The position numbers and the translations under genes are program-made. Positions 14,749 through 23,438 of a stretch of DNA of 23,466 bases are shown here, piece by piece. The stretch covers positions 1 through 23,466 of the forward strand of contig CAAFLE010000031.1 of the NCBI GenBank assembly GCA_900763675.1. Direction: 5' to 3'. The notes under the pieces are model-generated. The model ran no database searches and was not told the origin of the DNA. It saw only the letters and a program-made list of their open reading frames with translations. The stretch is from an uncultured Oscillospiraceae bacterium. GTDB lineage: Bacteria; Bacillota; Clostridia; Oscillospirales; Oscillospiraceae. Positions within the stretch are counted from its first letter, which is position 1. Each line of letters opens with the position of its first letter.

Positions 14749-15396
14749 TTAATATTGGTAATGGTGCGCGTCCTGCAAGACCATTTCCTTCACCTTCATG
14801 AGACGTACCTTTGTGGAGTTTTCGTTCTCCTCGAGCTTCATGGAGATGTATTTGATGTTCTTTTGCAGATCGGGGATCATGACGTATTCGAGCGCGTTGA
14901 CGCGGCGGCGGGTCTTTTCGATCTCCTGCGCGAGCAGCTGCATCGTCTTTTCGACCTGCGCCAGCTCCAGCATATCCTCGAACACGCCCGAGAGCGCCGT
15001 CATCGCGTCGTCCAGCTCGCCGGAGGTCTGCGCGAGACCGTAGGGGAAGATGTCCCCCTCGTCGGCGGTTTTCGTCTGGAAGTCGTAGACCGGGACGTTA
15101 ACGCTCATAATGTTTTTGAAGCTCACGTCGAGCGCCACGCTCTGCCTCGGGTACAGCAGCGCCTGCTCAAGCATCTCCGGCGACATGACCGCGCTCGCGA
15201 CGCTCAACGCGCCGAACGCCTCGGTCAGCCCCTGCTCGACCTTGGTGCGCAGCTCCTTGTTGCGCCGGACAACGTCCATAAACTGGCGCATCAGCTCGTC
15301 GCGCTTGTCCTTGAGCAGCTTGTGACCGCGGGAAGCGGTTTTCAGCCGTCCCTTCATCTGGTTGAGCACCATTCGGGTCGGTGTTATGGTTGCCAT
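14749..15396 (-). CDS. atpD: V/A-type ATP synthase subunit D
   Basis: This 215-residue protein is the central rotor shaft of the V1/A1 motor. It starts with the family signature PTRMVLNQMKGRLKTASRGHKLLKDKRDEL in a long coiled coil (about 7-75). It ends with the second coiled coil (about 125-195), including QEIEKTRRRVNALEYVMIPDL. Both helices form the antiparallel pair that turns inside the A3B3 hexamer. The start is preceded by GAGGTGATCC (15407-15398), an almost full complement of the 16S rRNA 3' end, so translation should be strong. It is the last gene of the operon, 30 nt after atpB, followed by a bidirectional terminator. Confidence 0.97.
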   Translation of the reverse strand: MATITPTRMVLNQMKGRLKTASRGHKLLKDKRDELMRQFMDVVRRNKELRTKVEQGLTEAFGALSVASAVMSPEMLEQALLYPRQSVALDVSFKNIMSVNVPVYDFQTKTADEGDIFPYGLAQTSGELDDAMTALSGVFEDMLELAQVEKTMQLLAQEIEKTRRRVNALEYVMIPDLQKNIKYISMKLEENENSTKVRLMKVKEMVLQDAHHYQY

Positions 15397-15426
15397 AGGA
15401 TCACCTCTTCCTTTCCGGAGCGGTCA

Positions 15427-16818
15427 TTACTGGTAGTTCTTTCCGTTTTTCTTCGGAAGATACTTTGCAATGAACTCCGGCTTGATGCGCTTGAGCTCGC
15501 GTTCGGGCAGGATGGAGAGCAGCTCCCAGCCGATGGTAAGCGTCTCCTCAATGGAGCGGTTGGTGTCGTTGCCCTGCGAAACGTAGCGCTTTTCAAATTC
15601 CTCGGCAAACTTTGCGTAGAGCTTGTCGTCGTCGCTCAGCGCCGCCTCGCCCAGAATCGTCATCAGCTCCTTGGCTTCCTTGCCGCGGGCATACGCCGCA
15701 AACAGCTGGTTCATCGTACCGGCGTGGTCGGCGCGGGTCTTGCCCTCGCCGATGCCCTTATCCTTGAGTCGGGAAAGGCTCGGCAGCACGTCCACCGGCG
15801 GCACAACGCCCTTGCGGTAAAGATCGCGGCTGAGGATGATCTGACCCTCGGTGATATAGCCGGTAAGGTCGGGGATGGGGTGGGTCTTGTCGTCTTCCGG
15901 CATGGTCAGGATGGGGATCATCGTGATCGAGCCGGCACGACCGACGCGCCGTCCGGCACGCTCGTACATCGTCGCAAGGTCGGTGTACAGATAGCCGGGG
16001 TAGCCGCGGCGGCCCGGGACTTCCTTCTTCGCGGCGGAGACCTCGCGCAGCGCTTCGGCGTAGTTCGTGATGTCCGTGAGGATGACGAGAACGTGCATAT
16101 CCTTCTCGAACGCCAGATATTCCGCGGCGGTCAGCGCCATACGCGGCGTGGCGATACGCTCAACGGCGGGGTCGTTCGCAAGGTTGGAGAATACGACCGT
16201 GCGGTCAATGGCGCCGGTGCGGCGGAATTCCTGAATGAAGTACTCCGACTCCTCGAACGTGATGCCGATGGCGGCGAACACGACCGCGAAGTTTTCACCG
16301 TCGCCGAGAACCTTCGCCTGACGGGCGATCTGCGCGGCAAGTGCCGCATGGGGCAGACCGGAGCAGGAGAAGATGGGCAGCTTCTGCCCGCGGACGAGGG
16401 TGTTCAGTCCGTCGATGGTGGAAACGCCGGTCTGGATAAACTCGGCAGGGTAGGCACGCGCCGCAGGGTTCATCGGGAGACCGTTGATGTCGCGGTGTTC
16501 CTCGGCGATGATAGCGGGACCGCCGTCGATCGGCTCGCCCATGCCGTTAAAGACGCGGCCGAGCATATCCTCGCTCACGCCCAGCTCCAGCGGGTGACCG
16601 AGGAAACGGACCTTGCTCTCGGCAAGGTTGATGCCCTGCGCGGATTCAAAAAGCTGCACAACTGCGCGGTCGCCCTCGACTTCGAGGACCTTGCAGCGGC
16701 GGACGCTGCCGTTGGGCAGCTCGATCTCCGCCAGCTCGTCGTAGGTAACGCCTTCGACGTTCTCCACGATCATCAGAGGGCTGGCGATCTCCTTAATGGT
16801 CTTATATTCGCGGATCAC
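15427..16818 (-). CDS. atpB: V/A-type ATP synthase subunit B (regulatory, non-catalytic)
   Basis: This 463-residue subunit alternates with subunit A in the A3B3 ring of the soluble motor. The domains are an N-terminal beta-barrel (about 1-75), nucleotide-fold domain (about 76-355) and C-terminal helical bundle. As expected for B, the P-loop is degenerate (SCSGLPHAALAAQ replaces GxxGxGKT). Typical family stretches are visible: GEPIDGGP, AEFIQTGVSTIDGLNTLVRGQKLP split over about 124-147, and PGRRGYPGYLYTDLA. The GTG start overlaps the atpA stop in a GTGA junction, giving tight translational coupling for equal A and B output. Confidence 0.98.
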   Translation of the reverse strand: MIREYKTIKEIASPLMIVENVEGVTYDELAEIELPNGSVRRCKVLEVEGDRAVVQLFESAQGINLAESKVRFLGHPLELGVSEDMLGRVFNGMGEPIDGGPAIIAEEHRDINGLPMNPAARAYPAEFIQTGVSTIDGLNTLVRGQKLPIFSCSGLPHAALAAQIARQAKVLGDGENFAVVFAAIGITFEESEYFIQEFRRTGAIDRTVVFSNLANDPAVERIATPRMALTAAEYLAFEKDMHVLVILTDITNYAEALREVSAAKKEVPGRRGYPGYLYTDLATMYERAGRRVGRAGSITMIPILTMPEDDKTHPIPDLTGYITEGQIILSRDLYRKGVVPPVDVLPSLSRLKDKGIGEGKTRADHAGTMNQLFAAYARGKEAKELMTILGEAALSDDDKLYAKFAEEFEKRYVSQGNDTNRSIEETLTIGWELLSILPERELKRIKPEFIAKYLPKKNGKNYQ

Positions 16819-18587
16819 TGCTCCTCACCTCCCCGGACAGCTTCGTCGATCTCCGCCTGCATTTTGGCGAGGATCCCGTCGTATTCGGCTTCATACGTTT
16901 CCTGCGGCTCCATCTTCGCACGGCCGATCGCCTCGCGGGAGCCGATGTTGAAGAGAGCGTTGAGATCCGCGCCCTTTTCGAGCGCGGCGCGGCACTTCGC
17001 GTCGTACTGCAGCACGAGATCGAGCAGGCGGTACTGCTTGCCGTAGGATGAGTAGGCGTCCTCGGTGATGAAGGCGTTCTGCTGCAAAAAGTCCTCGCGG
17101 ATCATACGCGCCGTTTCCATCGTCATGCGGTCGGCGGGGCTGAGCGCGTCCTGACCGACGAGACGGACGATCTCCTGCAGCTCGGCTTCCTCCTGCAGAA
17201 TGCTCATTGCCTTGGTGCGGTTCGCCATATACGTTGCGCCGAATTCCTTATCATAGAACTCGCGCAGCGAGTCGGTGTACAGAGAGTAGGACGTCAGCCA
17301 GTTGATTGCCGGGAAGTGGCGGGCGTAGGCAAGCGAGCTGTCGAGCGCCCAGAACACCTTGACGATACGCATCGTCGCCTGCGAAACCGGTTCGGACGTG
17401 TCGCCGCCCGGAGGCGAGACGGCGCCGATGGCGGTAACGCTGCCCTGCCGCTTGTCGCTGCCAAGGCAGGTGACGCAGCCGGCGCGTTCGTAGAACTGCG
17501 CGATGCGGCTGGCGAGATAGGCGGGGTAGCCCTCTTCGCCGGGCATCTCTTCCAGACGGCCGGACATCTCGCGCAGCGCCTCCGCCCAGCGGGACGTGGA
17601 GTCGGCGAGAACGGCGACGTCGTAGCCCATGTCGCGGAAGTACTCCGCGATGGTGATGCCGGTATAGATGGACGCCTCACGCGCCGCTACGGGCATATCG
17701 GAGGTGTTCGCGATCAGCACCGTGCGCTTCATCAGCGGCTCGCCGCTGCGGGGGTCCTTCAGTTCGGGGAACTCGTTGAGAACGTCGGTCATCTCGTTGC
17801 CGCGCTCGCCGCAGCCGATGTACACGACGATGTCCACGTCCGACCACTTCGCAAGCTGGTGCTGCACGACGGTCTTGCCGCTGCCGAAGGGACCGGGAAC
17901 GGCTGCCGTGCCGCCCTTGGCGACGGGGAACATGGTGTCAATGATGCGCTGTCCGGAGTTCAGCGGACGGCTGGGGGTGAATTTGCCGGCGTTCGGGCGC
18001 TGGATACGCACGGGCCAGCGCTGGATCATGTCCAGCTCGATCTCACTGCCGTCGCCGAGCGTCAGACAGGCGATCTTTTCCTCGACGGTAAATTCGCCGC
18101 CGCGGATCCATTTCACGGTCCCCTTCTTGATCGTCGGGGGAACCATGATCTTGTGGAGAATGGCGCTCGTCTCCTGCACCGTGCCGAGTACGTCGCCCGC
18201 GCCGACCTCGTCGCCTTCCTTCGCCACGGGGACGAAGCTCCAGACCTTCGCACGGTTGAGCGCCGGAACGCTCACGCCGCGGGCGATGGTCTCGCCGGTG
18301 AGATCGCGGATCTCCGGCAGGGGGCGCTGGATGCCGTCATAGATGTTTTCGAGCATACCGGGTCCAAGCTCCACGCTCAGCGGCATGCCGGTCGTCACAA
18401 CCTCGGCGCCGGGACCGAGACCGGAGGTCTCCTCATAAACCTGAATGGAGGCGCTGCCGCCGGTCATATTCAGGATCTCGCCGATCAGGTGCTGTTCGCC
18501 GACGCGGACGACGTCCGAAACGTTGGCGTCCTCCAGACCGTCTGCCACCACCAGCGGTCCGGATACTTTTATCACTTTTCCGCTCAA
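16815..18587 (-). CDS. atpA: V/A-type ATP synthase subunit A (catalytic)
   Basis: This 590-residue catalytic subunit has an N-terminal barrel (GKVIKVSGPLVVADGL), the A-specific non-homologous insertion (about 110-190), the P-loop GPFGSGKT (232-239, same numbering as E. hirae NtpA), then CGERGNEM and LADSTSRWAEALREMSGRL. It hydrolyses or makes ATP, driving rotation of D/F. The start codon is TTG (18587), chosen because it begins the conserved N-terminus and lies 7 nt after AAGG. No ATG or GTG fits better. An 81-nt structured gap separates it from atpF, unlike the tight or overlapping junctions elsewhere, and it overlaps atpB by 4 nt. Confidence 0.98.
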   Translation of the reverse strand: MSGKVIKVSGPLVVADGLEDANVSDVVRVGEQHLIGEILNMTGGSASIQVYEETSGLGPGAEVVTTGMPLSVELGPGMLENIYDGIQRPLPEIRDLTGETIARGVSVPALNRAKVWSFVPVAKEGDEVGAGDVLGTVQETSAILHKIMVPPTIKKGTVKWIRGGEFTVEEKIACLTLGDGSEIELDMIQRWPVRIQRPNAGKFTPSRPLNSGQRIIDTMFPVAKGGTAAVPGPFGSGKTVVQHQLAKWSDVDIVVYIGCGERGNEMTDVLNEFPELKDPRSGEPLMKRTVLIANTSDMPVAAREASIYTGITIAEYFRDMGYDVAVLADSTSRWAEALREMSGRLEEMPGEEGYPAYLASRIAQFYERAGCVTCLGSDKRQGSVTAIGAVSPPGGDTSEPVSQATMRIVKVFWALDSSLAYARHFPAINWLTSYSLYTDSLREFYDKEFGATYMANRTKAMSILQEEAELQEIVRLVGQDALSPADRMTMETARMIREDFLQQNAFITEDAYSSYGKQYRLLDLVLQYDAKCRAALEKGADLNALFNIGSREAIGRAKMEPQETYEAEYDGILAKMQAEIDEAVRGGEEQ

Positions 18588-18618
18588 TGTTCTACCTTCT
18601 TTCCGTTAAGGTTCCGGC

Positions 18619-18656
18619 GCGGCGGACCGCCGCCCCGGTGCGCCGTATACGGCGCA
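18619..18656. repeat. Two adjacent perfect palindromes in the atpF-atpA gap
   Basis: A 7+1+7 inverted repeat GCGGCGGACCGCCGC (18619-18633) and an 18-nt perfect palindrome TGCGCCGTATACGGCGCA (18639-18656) fill almost the whole gap. In the operon mRNA both would form hairpins just upstream of the atpA ribosome-binding site. Possible roles are transcript processing or stabilisation, a REP-like element, or partial attenuation. No T-run follows. Confidence 0.6.
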
Positions 18657-18668
18657 AAAGGATCGTTA

Positions 18669-18983
18669 TCACAGGATGTTGCTGCCGACCGCCCGCTCCA
18701 CCGCCGAGCGCAGAGCGCTCTGACCGAGTCCGAGCGTCCCGTCCCGTCCGGGGATGAGGATGATCGCCGGCGTGGGGCTGTCCTTGAAGCGGTCGATCTC
18801 GTGGGAAAGCTCCGCGGCAAGGTTCTCCTCCAGATAGAGGATGGCGTACTCGCTCTCGCCGGAGGTGATCCGGCGGAGCGTGTGCCGCGCCTCGTCTGCG
18901 TTGTCCACGGGGAACACGTCCAGGCCGAACGCTGTGAAGCCCAGGACTGTTTGTCTCCCGCCCAAAACGCCGATCTTATACAT
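18669..18983 (-). CDS. atpF: V/A-type ATP synthase subunit F
   Basis: This 104-residue stalk subunit binds subunit D and tunes the rotary motor (called NtpG in Enterococcus). It has the small Rossmann-like F fold: MYKIGVLGG at the N-terminus, then GLDVFPVDNADEA, EYAILYLEENLA and PAIILIPGRDG. The ATG at 18983 is chosen because MYKIGV is the usual family start. A GTG at 18992, adding three residues, is possible and closer to an AAAGG site. The first 8 nt overlap the end of atpC, implying translational coupling. It is separated from atpA by the structured 81-nt gap. Confidence 0.93.
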   Translation of the reverse strand: MYKIGVLGGRQTVLGFTAFGLDVFPVDNADEARHTLRRITSGESEYAILYLEENLAAELSHEIDRFKDSPTPAIILIPGRDGTLGLGQSALRSAVERAVGSNIL

Positions 18984-19980
18984 AGCTTTCACGCAGCCTT
19001 TCTTTCAGCTTCTCCGGAGCGATGCCCGCAAGAAGCCCGGTCAGCACCATGCGGACCGCCATGGTGTTGCCCTCCTCCGCCGTCAGGTATCCGACGACCT
19101 GCTCGGAACCGAAGCTCTTGAGATGAGCGCCGGTCATGTAGCGGTTGACGGCGTTGTCGCATTCGCGCTCAAACTCCGTCATGGCTCCGCCCTCGATGGC
19201 GGCAGCGCCAAGCGCGGCGGCGTCCTTGAACGGCGTTGCGGCGAATGCCGCGGCGATCCCCTCGCCGGAGAACACCGCCTGCACGAGCCGCGCCACGGGG
19301 ACGTTGCCGCCCGCGACGAGAGCGCCGCGGAGGAACTCCGCGTCCTTGCCCATGCGCACGCAGCGCACTGCGGCGCGGAGATTCGCGCTGTCGATGAGCG
19401 TGGTGACATAGCCCTTCACGAAAGAGCTTTCCACCGCGCCGGCAAGCGCCTTGAGATCCTCATAGTACGCCTTGTCGAGCGCAAAATCCGCCAGCTGCGG
19501 ATTGCCGGTGCGGGCAAGGATGCCCTTTGCCTCCGCCATCGCCGCGCCGAGCTTGCCGGGGATGAACTGGAAGCTGTCCTCCCGAAACGCCGCTTCGAGC
19601 TTTTCCGGCTCGACCTGTCCGGCGTCGGAGAGGAGATACGCCGCGTCCACGCCCGCGCCCTCGCCCTTGATGATGGTTTTGGCGTTGTGGTAGTCGTATT
19701 TCAGACGGAAAATGCCCACCAGTTCCTTCTCGGGAACGAACCGGGCGATCTCCGCATAGATCTCCGCCTGCCGCTTTGCCAGCGCTTCGCTGACCGCCGC
19801 GCTGCCCTTGCCGGAAAGATCGGGCCAGCCGATCTCGGCGAGGAGGCGGGCGGCGTCCTCAAAGCTGCCGGAGGAGAGCATCTGCTCGAGCCGGTCGCGG
19901 CGGAGCATACGGTTCTCCCGCGCCTTGAGCATGGAGGAGATAAACAGATAATCTCTGTCCGATACGTTTCTGTTTGCCAT
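18976..19980 (-). CDS. atpC: V/A-type ATP synthase subunit C
   Basis: This 334-residue mostly helical subunit links the central shaft to the membrane K ring (AC39/d-type subunit). Features include the N-terminal helix RDYLFISSMLKARENRML, FRLKYDYHNAKTIIKG near 108-123 and ADFALDKAYYEDLKAL near 180-195, all typical of the family's repeated three-helix layout. GGGAAG lies just before the ATG at 19980. It is 20 nt after atpE, and its 3' end overlaps atpF by 8 nt. Confidence 0.95.
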   Translation of the reverse strand: MANRNVSDRDYLFISSMLKARENRMLRRDRLEQMLSSGSFEDAARLLAEIGWPDLSGKGSAAVSEALAKRQAEIYAEIARFVPEKELVGIFRLKYDYHNAKTIIKGEGAGVDAAYLLSDAGQVEPEKLEAAFREDSFQFIPGKLGAAMAEAKGILARTGNPQLADFALDKAYYEDLKALAGAVESSFVKGYVTTLIDSANLRAAVRCVRMGKDAEFLRGALVAGGNVPVARLVQAVFSGEGIAAAFAATPFKDAAALGAAAIEGGAMTEFERECDNAVNRYMTGAHLKSFGSEQVVGYLTAEEGNTMAVRMVLTGLLAGIAPEKLKERLRESYV

Positions 19981-20000
19981 TTTCTTCCCGCCTTCCCGTC

Positions 20001-20597
20001 TCAGCCAAAGAGGACGGCGGCGATCTCCGCATCCAGACGGTTCCGGCTCAGCGAAAGGAGCGTATCGACGGTGCAGTTGACCTCAACGCTGCCGTCGCGG
20101 AGCTTGAGTCCGCCGGAGAAATCGCCGGTTTCCGGCGAGAGCGTCAGCCCGGCGGGCAGACCGCGCTTTGCGGCAATCTCGTTCGCGCCGCGGACGATCT
20201 CCTCGCCCATGGAGCGGTCCTGCCCGTTGATGACGATCTGTTCCCGCCCCGTGACGGCGGCGTTGCCCGCCTGCGCGGCGAGGAACTCCGTATACTCCTT
20301 CTGCGGCAGCGCAAGGAGCTTTTCCTTTGCTCTGTCGTAGGCGCGTTCAAGAATGCTCTGCTTGAGCGCCAGCATGTCCTTGCGGCTCTGGAGCTTAACA
20401 GCACGCTCGGCACGCTCGGAGCGGAGACGGATCTCGGTGCTGCCCGCGCTCATGCGCTCGGCATACGCCTCGTCCGCTTTTTTCTTATACTCGGCGCGGA
20501 TCTCCCCCGCCGCCTGTTCCGCCTGCGCCAGCACCTCGGCGGCGGCTTCGTCTGCCTCTGAGGTAATGCGGGCGGTGATTTTTTCGATTCCGTTCAT
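20001..20597 (-). CDS. atpE: V/A-type ATP synthase subunit E
   Basis: This 198-residue peripheral stalk subunit has a long charged coiled-coil N-terminus (about 1-95; alternating Ala, Glu, Lys and Arg) and a C-terminal globular domain that attaches to the A3B3 head (DFSGGLKLRDGSVEVNCTVD at about 157-176 is family-typical). It pairs with the small H/G subunit encoded first in the operon. The gene lies 22 nt downstream of the K gene, with AAAGGACC before the start codon. Confidence 0.94.
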   Translation of the reverse strand: MNGIEKITARITSEADEAAAEVLAQAEQAAGEIRAEYKKKADEAYAERMSAGSTEIRLRSERAERAVKLQSRKDMLALKQSILERAYDRAKEKLLALPQKEYTEFLAAQAGNAAVTGREQIVINGQDRSMGEEIVRGANEIAAKRGLPAGLTLSPETGDFSGGLKLRDGSVEVNCTVDTLLSLSRNRLDAEIAAVLFG

Positions 20598-20619
20598 GGC
20601 GATACCGGTCCTTTCCGGA

Positions 20620-21126
20620 TCAGGCGCCGAGATGGAGGTTCAGCAGCATCAGGAAGGAGGCGAGCAGCGAGAGGATGGCGTAGAACTCGACCGTGATGCA
20701 GAGGATGATGCCCTTCGCCCAGTCGTCGGGGCGCTTCGCCATCAGGTTGACGGCGGTCGCCGCAACGCGGCCCTGCGCCGGAGCGGAGATCGCAGCGCCG
20801 GTAGCCATCGGGAGGCAGGCGCACGCGACGCGCAGACCGTCAACGACCGTCAGGCTCAGCGGGTCGATGTTGCCGCCGAAAACGCCCATCTGGAGCAGCG
20901 CGAAGAACCAGACAACGAGACCGTACAGTCCCTGCGTGCCGGGGATGACCTGAAGGATCATGACCTTGCCGAAGTAAGAGGGATCCTCGCTGAGGAGACC
21001 GGTGCCCGCCTCGCCGGCGATACCGCAGCCCTTGGCGGAACCGGCGCAGCAGAGACCGCACGCCAGAGATGCGCCCAGAAATCCGATGGCGAGACCGCCG
21101 AAGCTCTCGAAGAATGCACTAATCAT
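20620..21126 (-). CDS. ntpK: V/A-type ATP synthase subunit K (membrane rotor ring, Na+ type)
   Basis: This 168-residue proteolipid with four transmembrane helices (two fused hairpins) forms the rotor ring. It aligns almost without gaps to E. hirae NtpK: ILQVIPGTQGLYG is in the same place, with Thr64 and Gln65 at identical numbers. The other Na+ ligands of E. hirae (Gln110, Glu139) correspond to Gln118 in APAQGRVAA and Glu147 in TVEFYAIL. Only the second hairpin carries the ion-binding Glu, as in E. hirae. GGAGG overlapping the last codons of the I gene lies 9 nt before the ATG, so translation is coupled. The prediction is sodium, not proton, transport. Confidence 0.97.
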   Translation of the reverse strand: MISAFFESFGGLAIGFLGASLACGLCCAGSAKGCGIAGEAGTGLLSEDPSYFGKVMILQVIPGTQGLYGLVVWFFALLQMGVFGGNIDPLSLTVVDGLRVACACLPMATGAAISAPAQGRVAATAVNLMAKRPDDWAKGIILCITVEFYAILSLLASFLMLLNLHLGA

Positions 21127-21130
21127 TGTT

Positions 21131-23122
21131 TTATTCCTCCTTAATATCTACATATTTCGTTTGAATTTTGAGCGGACGGAAGGCTTTGCCGCCGTCTCTG
21201 TACCATTTGCCGAAGAATTCCAGGAACTGCAGGCGCAGCGTATGCACAAAGCAGCCGATGAGGTTGAGCGCAAAGTTCAGCGCGTGACCGATGCAGAACA
21301 CGAGAATAAAGAGGATCGTGCCTCCCACGGTCATGCCGTTGGCGTTGCCGAGCGAACCGAGCTGGTTGAATACGCTCGCGATAACGCTGCCGGCGAGCAT
21401 GAGCGCCATCAGACGCGAGTACGAGAGAAGATCGCCCAGATACCCGGTCGCGCCGTTGTACACCGCGCCGAAAATGCCGGTGATTTTTCCGAAGCCCTTG
21501 CCGGTGATGAGCTGACCGAGTACCAGCATCCCGATGCCGGCATAAAGAACGATCTTCGTTCCGCCGGTGACCATAACGCCGATGCCCGCCATCATGACCC
21601 ACCAGCAGAGATCGTTGAGCAGCGCGTCCGCCCATTCGCCGTCCCGGATCTTAAGATACATCCCGATGCCGACGCCGATCGCCAGATGGATCGCACCGAG
21701 GCAGATCGCAAAGACGAGAACGTACAGCGGGTTGTTTCCCTCGAGCAGGTTGAGCGGCAGGTCAATGGCGATGCTGCCGATGTGGATCGTGCCGAGGTGC
21801 GGTACGATCGACCACTCCTGTCCGAACCAGCCGCCGATCACGGAGACAACGTCGCCGAAGAAGCCGCCGGTCAGGAAACCGATGATAAAGGTCGAAATGC
21901 CGCATTCGATCAGCAGCCCCGCGGCGTTGCGCATACTGCCTCTGGGCTTTGCCTTCCAGAGGAAGAGCAGACCGCCGATCAGCAGAATCAGTCCATACGC
22001 CATATCCGCGAACATGATGCCGAAGAACAGCGCAAAGAACGGCATGATAAAGGGGTTGGGGTCCAGTCCGTTGTACGCGGGCAGAGAGTACATCTCCGTG
22101 ACCATATTGTAAGGACGGGTCAGCGCGTTGTTGCGCAGCTGGATGGGGACTTCCTCCGGGTGCGCCGGGTCGGGATCCTCCGTTTCCCATGCGCAGCAGT
22201 ATTTTTCGAGCGTACCGGCGAGCTTTTTCTCCTCCGGCGCGGTCAGCCAGCCCTCAAAATAGAAGGTGCTGTCCGACTGGAGCAGCTTTTCCGCCGTCTC
22301 CTCGCGGGCAATGCGCGTTGAGAGCGTGTCCGCTCCGAGCTGCAACGCGTCGCGGTGCGGCGCATACGCGGCAAGCTCTTCGATCTTCTTTGCCGCCTGT
22401 GCGGCAAGCTTCTCGCTGCGGGAGAGCGCGTCGGCGCGGTTCTGCTCCGGCGTGCCGGTCCCCTCCGGCAGCGCGACCGGTGAAAAGCCGAACGGCCGCA
22501 GCGCTGCGGCGACCGTCTCGCGGTCCTCCCGGCGGTAGAGAAGCGATACATACCGGCTGGTCTTGTCCTCGGAGATCAGATCAAAGCTGACCTCCAGTTC
22601 CGAAAGTGCGGCGCTCACTTCCTCCGTGGGGACAGCCGCGGGAAGCGTGCCGAGCTGCATATCGCAGCTTTGCGTCCCCAGCCGCTCGAGCGGGATGTCC
22701 AGCGCCGTCCACGGCGCCATCGTCTCCGCCGCGGCGCGTTCCCGACTCGCCCGGGCGAGCAGCGCACGTGCCTCGCCGTCGAGCGCGAGGATCTCTCCCG
22801 CCAGCGCGAGATTCGCGGAGATGGCGCTCTCGTCGAGCAGCTTTTCCGTCTCCACCTCCGGCTTCGGCGTCAGCAGCCCCTTCTTTGCAGGCGCGTATTT
22901 GTCGAGAAGACGAAGCGCGTTGAGGATCGTTGTCTGATCCGACCGCTTCTGCCAAGCCTTTCCGCCCTCCGAGCGCCGGAAAAGCGTCAGCTCCTCCGGT
23001 TCCTGCCGTCCCGCCGGGTCCAACACCTCCACGCAGCCGAGAAGCATCAGCTCACGCAGCAGCTCTTCCTTTTGGGAATGAACGCCGATGAGCCGGAGCT
23101 TTTTCATGGCTACAATGCTCAT
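21131..23122 (-). CDS. ntpI: V/A-type ATP synthase subunit I (membrane stator)
   Basis: This 663-residue stator subunit forms the ion half-channels beside the K ring. The N-terminal half (about 1-350) is a soluble hairpin-like coiled-coil region starting IVAMKKLRLIGV. The C-terminal half (about 365-640) has about eight transmembrane helices, including PFFALFFGIMFADMAYGL and the key segment LLSYSRLMALMLAG with the channel arginine at residue 570. The end, LQFLEFFGKWYRDGGKAFRPL, is typical of the family. The start ATG lies 1 nt after the stop of the preceding small subunit gene with only a weak ribosome-binding site, implying coupled translation. Confidence 0.97.
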   Translation of the reverse strand: MSIVAMKKLRLIGVHSQKEELLRELMLLGCVEVLDPAGRQEPEELTLFRRSEGGKAWQKRSDQTTILNALRLLDKYAPAKKGLLTPKPEVETEKLLDESAISANLALAGEILALDGEARALLARASRERAAAETMAPWTALDIPLERLGTQSCDMQLGTLPAAVPTEEVSAALSELEVSFDLISEDKTSRYVSLLYRREDRETVAAALRPFGFSPVALPEGTGTPEQNRADALSRSEKLAAQAAKKIEELAAYAPHRDALQLGADTLSTRIAREETAEKLLQSDSTFYFEGWLTAPEEKKLAGTLEKYCCAWETEDPDPAHPEEVPIQLRNNALTRPYNMVTEMYSLPAYNGLDPNPFIMPFFALFFGIMFADMAYGLILLIGGLLFLWKAKPRGSMRNAAGLLIECGISTFIIGFLTGGFFGDVVSVIGGWFGQEWSIVPHLGTIHIGSIAIDLPLNLLEGNNPLYVLVFAICLGAIHLAIGVGIGMYLKIRDGEWADALLNDLCWWVMMAGIGVMVTGGTKIVLYAGIGMLVLGQLITGKGFGKITGIFGAVYNGATGYLGDLLSYSRLMALMLAGSVIASVFNQLGSLGNANGMTVGGTILFILVFCIGHALNFALNLIGCFVHTLRLQFLEFFGKWYRDGGKAFRPLKIQTKYVDIKEE

Positions 23123-23123
23123 T

Positions 23124-23438
23124 TTATCCGTTCACGATCCTTTCCACGATCCGGTCCGCCGCTTCTTCCAGACGGTTCTCTGCATGATTTCGCAGAGCGT
23201 CCATCTCTTCGCGGGCAGCCCCCCGGATCTTTTCACTTTCCGCGGCGCTTTTCTCCTCGGCTTTCTTGGCGAAATCCCAAAGCTCCGCTGCAGCTCTCTC
23301 CGTGGCTTCCTTCACAGCCGAGCGCCCTTCGGCGTCTGCAGCGGCGGCGATTTCCTTCGCCTTCTGCGCCGCTTCCGCCTTCTTCCGCGCCGCGTTCTGC
23401 TCCGTCTGCTCTACGGCAAGAATTGCTTCCAGTGCCAT
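23124..23438 (-). CDS. V/A-type ATP synthase small stalk subunit (G/H type)
   Basis: This 104-residue protein is almost entirely one Ala/Glu/Lys-rich coiled coil, with IVERIVNG at the C-terminus. In length, composition and place (first gene, immediately before subunit I) it corresponds to Enterococcus NtpF or archaeal AhaH, which pairs with subunit E in the peripheral stalk. Coiled coils of this kind carry little family signature, so the call rests mainly on position. GGGAGGTG lies about 10 nt before the ATG. The operon promoter lies beyond the right edge. Confidence 0.85.
   Translation of the reverse strand: MALEAILAVEQTEQNAARKKAEAAQKAKEIAAAADAEGRSAVKEATERAAAELWDFAKKAEEKSAAESEKIRGAAREEMDALRNHAENRLEEAADRIVERIVNG

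Noticed and set aside
14434..17046. 870-codon plus-strand open frame over spoIIR and the ATPase genes
   Set aside because: It is antisense to atpD and atpB (and out of frame with spoIIR), which are unmistakable. Long antisense frames are expected in GC-rich coding DNA.
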